Shown here: positions 1-6,210 of the stretch, piece by piece
Numbering within the stretch: position 1 is the stretch's first letter
Layout: each line of letters opens with the position of its first letter
From: an uncultured Lutibacter sp.
GTDB lineage: Bacteria; Bacteroidota; Bacteroidia; Flavobacteriales; Flavobacteriaceae
Direction: 5' to 3'
Length of the DNA: 6,210 nucleotides
Assembly: GCA_913061425.1 (NCBI GenBank)
Contig: CAJXUO010000090.1
Location: 1 to 6,210, forward strand
Notes under the pieces: generated by a model
Told to the model about the DNA's origin: nothing
The model's database searches: none
What the model saw: the letters and a program-made list of their open reading frames with translations, nothing else
Translations under genes and position numbers: made by a program

Positions 1-1
1 T

Positions 2-280
2 CAAGGAGGAACATACACAGTAACGAATGTTGGAGGTTTTGGATCTGTTATGGGAACACCAATTATCAATCAACCACAAGTCGCTATTTTAGCTTTAGGT
101 GCAATTCGTAAAGTACCTGCAGTTATTGAAACTTCAGAAGGTGACTTTATTGGAATTCGTCAAAAAATGTTTGTCTCTCACTCTTATGACCATAGAGTTG
201 TAAATGGTGCTTTAGGCGGAATGTTTATTAAAACGTTAAAAGAATCATTAGAAGCTTGGGATATAAATCAAGAATTTTAA
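2..280 (+). CDS. 2-oxo acid dehydrogenase E2 (dihydrolipoamide acyltransferase), C-terminal part
   Basis: This is the 3' end (92 codons plus TAA) of an E2 acyltransferase gene whose start lies left of the window. E2 moves the acyl group from lipoamide to CoA in the cytoplasmic pyruvate, 2-oxoglutarate or branched-chain oxo-acid dehydrogenase complexes. Visible landmarks of the catalytic domain are GGTYTVTNVGGFGS at the left edge, then GTPIINQPQVAILALGAI, and near the end SYDHRVVNGALGG, which holds the active-site histidine of the HxxxDG motif. The Asp of that motif is Asn here (codon aat, about 202-204). The lipoyl and E1/E3-binding domains are outside the window. The wording resembles the E2 that flavobacteria usually have annotated as a branched-chain or generic 2-oxo acid dehydrogenase subunit, but the substrate cannot be settled from this fragment. 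A terminator hairpin 21 bases after the stop suggests it is the last gene of its transcript. Confidence 0.95.
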   Translation, partial: QGGTYTVTNVGGFGSVMGTPIINQPQVAILALGAIRKVPAVIETSEGDFIGIRQKMFVSHSYDHRVVNGALGGMFIKTLKESLEAWDINQEF

Positions 281-301
281 TCGCAAAACGATATGTAAAT
301 A

Positions 302-332
302 AAAAAAACCTCCAGATCTTGGAGGTTTTTTT
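302..332. terminator. Bidirectional Rho-independent terminator after the E2 gene
   Basis: CCTCCA (309-314) pairs with TGGAGG (320-325) around a GATCT loop. The stem is flanked by an A-run (302-308) and a T-run (326-332) that extend the pairing. It lies 21 bases after the E2 stop and about 18 bases beyond the stop of the minus-strand GNAT fragment, so it can end transcripts arriving from both sides. Confidence 0.9.
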
Positions 333-350
333 ATGCAGTTTTGTGAACTC

Positions 351-500
351 TTATTTTTTCTTAAAATACCACCAATTCATATCGCGAGATATTTCAAAGC
401 CCAATTTTTCATATAGTTTTATTGCTAGATTGCCTTTGTCGGTATGTAAAATGGGTTTTTTGTTCTGCTTTAAAATTTCTTTGGTTGTATGGGCGTATGA
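351..500 (-). pseudogene. GNAT-family acetyltransferase, C-terminal remnant
   Basis: On the minus strand the frame ending at the TAA complementary to 351-353 reads SYAHTTKEILKQ, then KPILHTDKGNLAIKLYEKLGF, and ends in DMNWWYFKKK. The segment HTDKGN..AIKLYEKLGF is the classical last part of a GNAT N-acetyltransferase fold (helix alpha4 and strand beta6, with the asparagine and the LYEKLGF signature). About 49 residues are recognisable, where a complete GNAT protein has about 150 or more. Most of the acetyl-CoA-binding motif (R/QxxGxG/A) and everything before it is missing. Upstream the frame continues only as low-complexity residues to a stop at 522-524, with no start codon. It is therefore a 5'-truncated gene remnant or one half of a misassembly. 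Its own stop and the terminator at 302-332 are intact. The substrate is unknown. Confidence 0.72.
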
Positions 501-593
501 GAAAAAAATACAAAAGTGAAATTAGATGTGAGGTATGGTGCAACGTCTTTACCAGACAATATGAATACAATTGATCAGTATTTATTCAAATAA
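501..593 (+). pseudogene. C-terminal tail of an unidentified protein, 5' end missing
   Basis: After a TGA at 498-500 the plus-strand frame reads through NTKVKLDVRYGATSLPDNMN to TIDQYLFK and a TAA at 591-593. The composition looks like real coding sequence and the stop sits exactly on the arm of a strong terminator, as expected for a genuine gene end. There is no plausible start: the only ATG (561-563) would leave 10 codons. I do not recognise the family. It starts where the oppositely oriented GNAT remnant ends, so both appear to have lost their 5' parts at the same point near base 500. It may also be non-coding sequence that happens to be open for 31 codons. Confidence 0.4.
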
Positions 594-621
594 AAAACTC
601 CAGTAATTACTGGAGTTTTTT
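592..621. terminator. Perfect palindromic bidirectional terminator downstream of the tsaD operon
   Basis: The core CTCCAGTAATTACTGGAG (598-615) is an exact inverted repeat, flanked by six A (592-597) and six T (616-621), so all 30 bases form one perfect palindrome. Read on the minus strand it ends the tsaD and small-ORF transcript; read on the plus strand it ends the gene tail at 501-593. Its outer arms overlap both neighbouring stop codons: TAA 591-593 on plus, and TAA complementary to 620-622 on minus. Confidence 0.92.
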
Positions 622-721
622 ACTTATAACGAGTCTTGCAAGTTTCGCAGACATATGTATTCTTATCAATATCATTTGGTGCTTTCTTAAAATAACTCTT
701 TATATTTTCTAATAAACTCAT
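620..721 (-). CDS. Small CxxC protein (33 aa) downstream of tsaD
   Basis: An ATG (complement of 719-721) opens a 33-codon frame that ends in TAA within the arm of the terminator. The peptide begins MSLLENIKSYFKKAP, a short segment that could form an amphipathic helix, and ends TYVCETCKTRYK with one CxxC pair (Cys25, Cys28). It starts 22 bases after the tsaD stop on the same strand and finishes on the operon terminator, so it fills exactly the space between gene and terminator. A single CxxC could bind half a zinc site, so metal binding would need a dimer or a partner; a thiol redox role is also possible. I do not recognise the family and assign no function. The start is the only ATG in the frame, and no clear Shine-Dalgarno is seen, which is usual for Bacteroidota. 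The short length leaves real doubt that it is translated. Confidence 0.55.
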   Translation of the reverse strand: MSLLENIKSYFKKAPNDIDKNTYVCETCKTRYK

Positions 722-743
722 GTTTCGTTTGTCTTAAGTTAAT

Positions 744-1772
744 TTATTCGTCAACTTTCATTCTTGCTCTAGAAGCAACATCTATTTTTGAAAAACGTTC
801 TTCTTTATAAGCCAAATATCCCGTAATGCCTATCATAGCCGCATTGTCAGTTGTGTATTCAAAATTTGGTATATATGTCTTCCAACCATACTTTTTTTCT
901 GCTGCTTTTAACTGTTTTCGTATTTCTGAATTTGCACTTACACCTCCAGCAATTGCAATATGTTTGATATTCGTTTCTTTTGAAGCGTTCTTGATTTTAG
1001 TCATTAATATTTGAACAATAGTTTCTTGAATAGAAGCACAAATATCATTCAAATTCTCTTCAATAAAGTTTGGGTTTTCAGCAACGTTTTTTTGAATGAA
1101 TCTTAGAATTCCAGTTTTTAAACCACTAAAACTAAATTCTAACTTTCCAACTCTTGGCTTAGTAAATTCGTAAGCTTTTGGATTTCCTAATTGAGCATAT
1201 TCATCAATCAATGGACCTCCAGGATACGGTAATCCTAAAACTTTTGCAGATTTGTCATACGCCTCGCCAACAGCATCATCTAAAGTTTCACCTAAAATTT
1301 CAAAATTAAAATAATCAGAAATTTTCACAATTTGTGTATGTCCTCCACTTATCGTTAAACATAAAAATGGGAAGGGTGGTTTCTGCTGATTTTCAGCATC
1401 AATAAAATGCGCTAAAATGTGTGCTTGCATATGATTTACTGCAATCAAAGGAATGTTTAAACCCATAGCAAATGATTTAGCAAATGATGTTCCAACAAGT
1501 AATGAACCCATTAATCCAGGTCCTTGGGTAAAAGCTATGGCATTTAACTGATTTTTGTCGATATTTGCTTTTTGAATTGCCTGCTGAACTACTGGAATAA
1601 TATTTTGTTGATGTGCACGTGAAGCTAATTCTGGTACCACGCCTCCATAGGCTGTATGGATATCTTGGTTTGCTACAATATTAGAGAGTATTTTTCCATT
1701 GCATAATACAGCGGCACTTGTGTCATCACAAGAAGATTCAATACCGAGAATATAAATTAATTTTTCGTTCAT
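744..1772 (-). CDS. tsaD: tRNA N6-adenosine threonylcarbamoyltransferase TsaD
   Basis: TsaD transfers the threonylcarbamoyl group from threonylcarbamoyl-AMP to A37 of ANN-decoding tRNAs (t6A), working with TsaB and TsaE in the cytoplasm. The 342-residue protein has the normal bacterial length (about 340) and all the Kae1/TsaD signatures: GIESSCDDT near residue 10, TQGPG at about 82, the metal-binding pair in NHMQAH (113-118, the two His), SGGHTQIV (142-149), DDAVGEAYDK (165-174), SFSGLKT (214-220), AGGVSANSE (275-283) and TTDNAAMIG (307-315, with the metal-ligand Asp309). It looks complete and functional. I chose the ATG at 1772; the TTG at 1775 just before it would add one residue and is less likely. 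It is transcribed away from tamB. The small CxxC frame follows 22 bases downstream before the shared terminator, so the two are probably co-transcribed. Confidence 0.97.
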   Translation of the reverse strand: MNEKLIYILGIESSCDDTSAAVLCNGKILSNIVANQDIHTAYGGVVPELASRAHQQNIIPVVQQAIQKANIDKNQLNAIAFTQGPGLMGSLLVGTSFAKSFAMGLNIPLIAVNHMQAHILAHFIDAENQQKPPFPFLCLTISGGHTQIVKISDYFNFEILGETLDDAVGEAYDKSAKVLGLPYPGGPLIDEYAQLGNPKAYEFTKPRVGKLEFSFSGLKTGILRFIQKNVAENPNFIEENLNDICASIQETIVQILMTKIKNASKETNIKHIAIAGGVSANSEIRKQLKAAEKKYGWKTYIPNFEYTTDNAAMIGITGYLAYKEERFSKIDVASRARMKVDE

Positions 1773-1786
1773 CAAAACATAAATAA

Positions 1787-1873
1787 GGCACGGAAATTGC
1801 CATTAATATTGCAAAGTTAAAGTTTATCAAACGAATTAAAAAAATAGTACTCAGGTTTTTACTCGCACTTGCG
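1787..1873 (+). other. tamB: Upstream in-frame extension of tamB encoding its basic N-terminus
   Basis: Between the in-frame stop at 1784-1786 and the TTG at 1874 the tamB frame stays open for 29 codons. It encodes AKLKFIKRIKKIVLRFLLAL, ending in ALA just before the TTG: a cluster of Lys/Arg followed by the first half of a transmembrane helix. That is the usual signal-anchor layout of TamB, whereas starting at the TTG leaves a half-length helix with no positive flank. Only non-canonical codons could start it (ATT at 1796, 1802 or 1808; ATC at 1826). The stretch also holds the divergent promoter region for tsaD. Confidence 0.6.
1812..1819 (-). promoter_or_regulatory. Candidate Bacteroidota -7 promoter element for tsaD
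   Basis: On the minus strand the bases read TAACTTTG, a full match to the TAnnTTTG -7 consensus of the Bacteroidota primary sigma factor. A start about 7 bases further on would give a leader of about 30 bases before the tsaD ATG. The matching -33 TTG is only TTT at the expected 19-base spacing, so support is partial. The element would lie inside the upstream-extended tamB reading frame. Confidence 0.35.
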
Positions 1874-4800
1874 TTGTTTTTGGTTTTGACAATCATTTTA
1901 TTGTCTATTCCTGCAGTGCAAACGCGCCTTGGTAAAATGGCTACTAATTATTTAAATGATACTTTTAAAACCAATATTGTAATTAATAAAGTTGACTTGT
2001 CATTTCTTGGAAGTATAGAACTTAAAGATATTGAAATAAAGGATCACCATCTAGATTCATTGATAAATGTTAGAAGTTTATCAACATCAATTTTTAGTTA
2101 TAGAGAAATTCTTCAAAACAAACTTGAGTTTGACGATATATATCTTGAAGGAGTTAACTTTATAATTAGAACTTACGAAGGAGAAGATGACAGTGCTTTT
2201 GCTATTTTCACGGATAAGTTTGATGACGAAAATGAAGATGATAGTCCTTCAGGTTTTTTATTAACATCTGCAGTTATCCATTTGGAAAACACGAATCTTA
2301 TTATTTACGATGAAAATGTACTTGGAGAAAAAGCGGTGACATTTAAAAATATAAAGGGTGATATATATAATTTTAAAATCCTTGGCCCGAATATTTATGG
2401 TAACATAAAAGAGTTGAATTTTGTTGAAAATCATGGTATAGAAGTTCAAGATCTAACATCAGATTTCACGTATACTCAAGAAGAAATGAAGTTGTTAAAT
2501 ACAATTTTAAAAACTGAAACTTCAAGTGTTCTTACGGATATCATTTTTTATAGAAATGGCTCTTTTTCAGATTTTAATAATAAAGTAAAATTTGATGCAG
2601 TAGTTAAAGAAGCAGATGTCTCTATGACAGATTTAAATAAGTTTTATAATGAATTTGGGCAAAATGATGTGTTGCATTTCACAACCAAACTTAAAGGTAC
2701 TTTAAATGATTTTGTTGCAATAGACATGAACTTAAATTCTGATTTAAAATCTAGAGTTGTGGGAGACCTTCATTTTGTAAATGCTTTGAATACAGAAAAA
2801 GGGTTTTCGGTAAATGCAAAATTAGATAATTTAACATCAGATTATAATCACCTAAAAAAACTTTTACCAAATATTTTAGAAAACTCTTTGCCGTCAGTTT
2901 TTAAAAAATTAGGAAGGTTTACAATTAGCGGAAACATATATATTACTTCAGAACTCATCAATGCTCAAATTCAAATGAATACTGATTTGGGAGCCGCAAT
3001 TTCTGATTTAAAATTGACAAATATTGATGACATTGATAACGCTTCATATAAAGGGCATTTGAAGATTATAGATTTTGAACTGGGTAAATTTGCTAAAGAT
3101 TCTCTAATAGGTAGGTTGTCTTTAGAGGCTGATATTGATGGAAGAGGATTTACTTTAGACGGAATAAACACCTCTATAGTTGGTGAGATCTATAAGCACC
3201 AATATAAAGACTATACCTATCAAAATATTGATATAAATGGACAGTTTCAAAATAAGAAATTCAATGGAAAATTAATTTCTAAAGATGAAAACTTAAAACT
3301 AGAATTTGACGGTCTTGCTGACCTATCAACAGATATCTATAAATTTGATTTTAAAACGCAAGTTGAATATGCAGATTTTAATACATTAAATTTATTTACG
3401 AGAGATTCTATTGCTATTCTAAAAGGTACTCTCGATATTAATTTGGTTGGAAATTCAATTGAAGATTTAGCAGGGAATATTTCATTTAAAAACGCTTCTT
3501 ACACCAATCAGAATGATAATTACTTTTTTAAAGATTTTAATGTCAATTCCGCATTTGATAATAGTGTTAGAACAATAACTGTTAATTCATCTGATATCAT
3601 AAATGGAAAATTAGAAGGTGTTTTTAAGTTTGATGAACTTGGGTCTTTAACTAAAAATTCTATAGGAAGCGTCTATGCTAATTACAATCCTTTTTCAGTT
3701 TCTTCAGGCCAATATTTAGATTTTAATTTTAAAATTTATAATAAAATTGTTGAAGTTTTTTATCCAGAAGTTATTTTGGGTGCCAACACTTCAATTCGTG
3801 GGTCAATAAACTCTGATGACAATAGATTTAAACTAAATGTACGTTCTCCAAAAATTGACGCATACAAGGTGATTATTGATGATATCAGATTACAAATAGA
3901 TAATAAAAATCCATTATTTAACACACAGTTATCAGTAAACAAGATCAATTCAAAATATTACGACATTGCAGATTTGAACCTTGTAAACAAAACAATAAAC
4001 GATACGTTATTTTTTAGAACTGAATTTGTTGGAGGGAAAGAAAATACTGAATCTTACAATCTTGGGTTTTACCATACTATTAATGCGGATACGAAGTCTA
4101 TTGTTGGTTTAAATAAATCAGACTTTAAATATAAAAACATAAAATGGTTTATAAATTCTGAAGATAATAACAAGAACAAAGTTGTATTTGATAATAAATT
4201 CCAAGAATTTGATATTCAAGAATTTGATATTACTTCTGGAAAACAAAAAATCAACTTATTTGGATCTATTGTTAACGAAAACAATAAAGATTTGAATTTT
4301 AATTTTGAAAACGTAAATTTAGCAGGGATTACACCAGATAGTGATAACTGGAGTTTTGCTGGATTAATCAATGGTGATGTTAAGTACACTCAAAGCGATT
4401 CATTAACCTTGCCTATTGCCAATATTACAGTAGAAGACTTTTTTGTAAATGATTCATATCAAGGGAAGTTGAAAGTTGATATGAAAGGTAAAAATTCTGT
4501 CAGAAATTTTGATGTAGCGGTAACTGTTGAAAATAAAAATGTAAAAAACTTATTGGCTACAGGAACTATCGATTTGTCTACTAGCAATCCAACACTTGAT
4601 TTAGATGTTGATTTTGAAAAGTTTAAATTGGATTTATTAGATCCAATTGGTGGAGAAAACTTTACTAATATTCGAGGTTTTATTTATGGTAATGCGAAAC
4701 TTACAGGCTTTTTGGAAAATCCGAATATGATAGGTGAATTGTTTTTAGATTCAGCCGGAATAGCGTTTCCATATTTAAATGTTGATTATGATTTTGAAGG

Positions 4801-6162
4801 AACAACAGTTTTAGAATTGCGAGATCAAACGTTTGATATAGTTGATTTAACACTACTTGATACGGCAGAAAAAACAAGAGCATCTTTACTAGGAAGTATA
4901 AAACATTATAAATTTGGCGATTGGAGATTAGACTTGAGTTTGAATACTAAAAATTTACTTGTTTTAAATACAGAAGAAACCGATGATGAGCTTTATTATG
5001 GAAAAGGATTTATTGATGGTAATGCTACAATTATTGGATTTACTGATGACTTAACAATAGATGTAAATGGTAAAACAAATAAAGGAACTCACTTTGTAAT
5101 TCCATTAAGTGATGTGAAAACAGTCTCAAATAATAGTTTGGTAACCTTTGTTACCGATAAAGAAAAGGATGAGGAATTTGAATTGCCAGGAGAATTATTG
5201 TTGGATAGGTTTAAAGGATTGTCTTTAAATTTTGATTTACAAGTTACCAAAGATGCTGTTGTTGAAATGATAATGGATAAATCTACAGGAAGTGCATTGA
5301 AAGGAAGCGGAACAGGAGATTTGCGTATTGAAATTGATATCAATGGGAAGTTTAATATGTTTGGAGATTTTGTTATTGATAATGGTACTTATGATTTTAA
5401 ATATGGTGGCTTTATAAATAAAAAATTCGTTGCAGTTAAAGGAGGAGTAGTTTCATGGGATGGAAGCCCATATACTGCAGAATTAAATATAGAAACGATT
5501 TATAGAGTGAATGCAAATCCTAAATCTATTCTAGAAAACATTACGACAAATAGAGATATTCCAATTGATTTAGTAGCGAAATTTACTGGAGAATTATATA
5601 ATTCTCAAAAAGAATATGACATCATTATTCCAGATGCAGGTTCCGATTTAAATTCTGAATTAAATTTCAAAATAAATCAAAATAATGATGAAAATGAAAA
5701 GTTAAAACACTTTACTTCTTTATTGGTTTTAGGAAGTTTTTATAGAGAAGATATTTTTGATGATGGTTTATCATTATTTGCTTCTGAAACAGGAGAATTA
5801 CTTCTATCGAGTGCTATTACAAGTATTATTGGTGGGGAAAACGATAAAATTAAGTTTGGTATTGATTACAATATTGGTTCTAATAAATCTCAAATTGATA
5901 ATTTAAATACTGATGATCAAGTAGGAATAACAGTTGAAACAAAACTGAATGATAGAATTTTGATTGATGGTTCTGTTGGTGTACCTGTTGGTTCAAAACA
6001 ACAAGCGGTTAAAGGTGAAGTGAAAGTAGAATTTTTATTAAACGAAGAAGGTTCTTTACGCTCTACAGTGTTTAATCGTCAAAATGAAATTCAGTATACT
6101 GAAGAAGAAGAAGGGTATACGCAAGGAGTAGGGCTATCCTACCAATTTGATTTTGATAACAG
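1874..6162 (+). CDS. tamB: Translocation/assembly module TamB family protein (DUF490), C-terminus cut by contig end
   Basis: TamB is a large inner-membrane-anchored, periplasm-spanning beta-taco protein. It works with the BamA-like TamA in outer-membrane protein assembly and belongs to the AsmA/VPS13-like bridge proteins linked to phospholipid transport to the outer membrane. Here there is an N-terminal hydrophobic anchor ending in ILLSIPAVQT, followed by VDLSFLGSIELKDIEIKDHH, typical of flavobacterial TamB. Then come about 900 residues of beta-rich, N/D-rich repeats without obvious enzymatic motifs. The conserved TamB C-terminal domain starts at roughly residue 930 and includes GGFINKKF (1178-1185), GGVVSWDGSP (1190-1199), RILIDGSVGVPVGS, and YTQGVGLSYQFDFDN (1415-1429). 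Residue numbers count from the TTG at 1874. That start is doubtful: the frame is open upstream to a stop at 1784-1786 and encodes a basic stretch KFIKRIKK (1820-1843) plus the rest of the membrane helix, but contains no ATG. Genuine sequence ends at 6162; judged from relatives, only some 10-20 residues are missing. The remaining codons to 6198 are adapter. Confidence 0.93.
4202..4231 (+). repeat. Perfect 15-bp tandem duplication within tamB
   Basis: The unit CAAGAATTTGATATT occurs twice head to tail (4202-4216 and 4217-4231) without a mismatch. It is in frame with codons and gives QEFDIQEFDI at residues 777-786. Ten residues suit one extra turn of beta-strand in a beta-taco, so it should be tolerated. 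Confidence 0.9.
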
Positions 6163-6210
6163 CTGTCTCTTATACACATCTGACGCTGCCGACGAATAGA
6201 GAGGTGTAGA
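6163..6210. other. Illumina Nextera adapter contamination (not genomic)
   Basis: Bases 6163-6181 are the Tn5 mosaic end CTGTCTCTTATACACATCT, followed by GACGCTGCCGACGA (6182-6195). Together they are the reverse complement of the Nextera read-1 transposase adapter. Then come ATAGAGAG (6196-6203), the reverse complement of the i5 index CTCTCTAT (the S502/N502 index), and GTGTAGA (6204-6210), the start of the reverse-complemented P5 primer. The order is exactly that of a library molecule read through its end. Nothing after 6162 belongs to the organism. Confidence 0.99.

Noticed and set aside
256..519. 87-codon plus-strand open frame after the E2 gene
   Set aside because: It overlaps the E2 3' end, runs through the terminator hairpin and lies antisense to the recognisable GNAT remnant. 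Its sequence is low-complexity and has no family character.
281..743. Possible non-coding RNA or riboswitch in the gene-poor stretch
   Set aside because: The only strong secondary structures are the two terminators. The rest is explained by the GNAT remnant, the unidentified tail and the small CxxC frame.
826..1014. Plus-strand open frame inside tsaD
   Set aside because: It is a shadow of tsaD, whose conserved C-terminal motifs (AGGVSANSE, TTDNAAMIG) occupy the same bases on the minus strand.
1804..1811. TAATATTG as a plus-strand -7 promoter element for tamB
   Set aside because: It has one mismatch to TAnnTTTG at an important position and no TTG at the -33 spacing, and it lies inside the possible tamB coding start.
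2261..5343. Several minus-strand open frames of 60-84 codons inside tamB
   Set aside because: All are antisense to continuous TamB coding sequence, have no recognisable motifs or spacing to other genes, and are expected by chance in AT-rich DNA.
6163..6181. Tn5 mosaic end as evidence of a transposon
   Set aside because: It is followed by the Nextera adapter, an i5 index and P5 bases in library order, so it is synthetic, not a natural Tn5 end.

Overview
The window is AT-rich and looks like a chromosomal piece from a member of the Flavobacteriaceae (Bacteroidota). The signs are the wording of the E2 and TamB proteins, the divergent tsaD/tamB pair, near absence of Shine-Dalgarno-like sites, and AT-biased third codon positions. 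It appears to be the end of a draft-assembly contig: the last 48 bases are Illumina Nextera adapter, not genome.

Layout from left to right. Bases 2-280 (+) are the 3' end of a 2-oxo acid dehydrogenase E2 gene, followed by a strong terminator hairpin (302-332). Bases 351-500 (-) encode only the C-terminal third or so of a GNAT acetyltransferase. Directly abutting it, 501-593 (+) reads as the C-terminal tail of an unidentified protein. Neither has a 5' end, so the spot near base 500 looks like a deletion or misassembly junction. A perfect 30-base palindromic terminator (592-621) follows. It serves the plus-strand tail and, in the other direction, the tsaD operon. That operon (-) holds tsaD (744-1772) and, 22 bases downstream, a 33-codon reading frame with a CxxC motif (620-721) that standard annotation would probably miss. 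A roughly 100-base divergent region separates tsaD from a very large tamB gene (+), which runs into the adapter at 6163.

Functionally these are housekeeping genes: branched-chain or pyruvate-type oxo-acid oxidation (E2), universal tRNA t6A37 modification (TsaD), and envelope biogenesis or lipid transport (TamB). I see no phage, transposon, CRISPR array, toxin-antitoxin or defence system, and no convincing novel multi-gene system. The points most worth attention are the adapter-derived fake C-terminus of TamB, the double-truncated junction near base 500, the small CxxC peptide behind tsaD, and the absence of any in-frame ATG for tamB.
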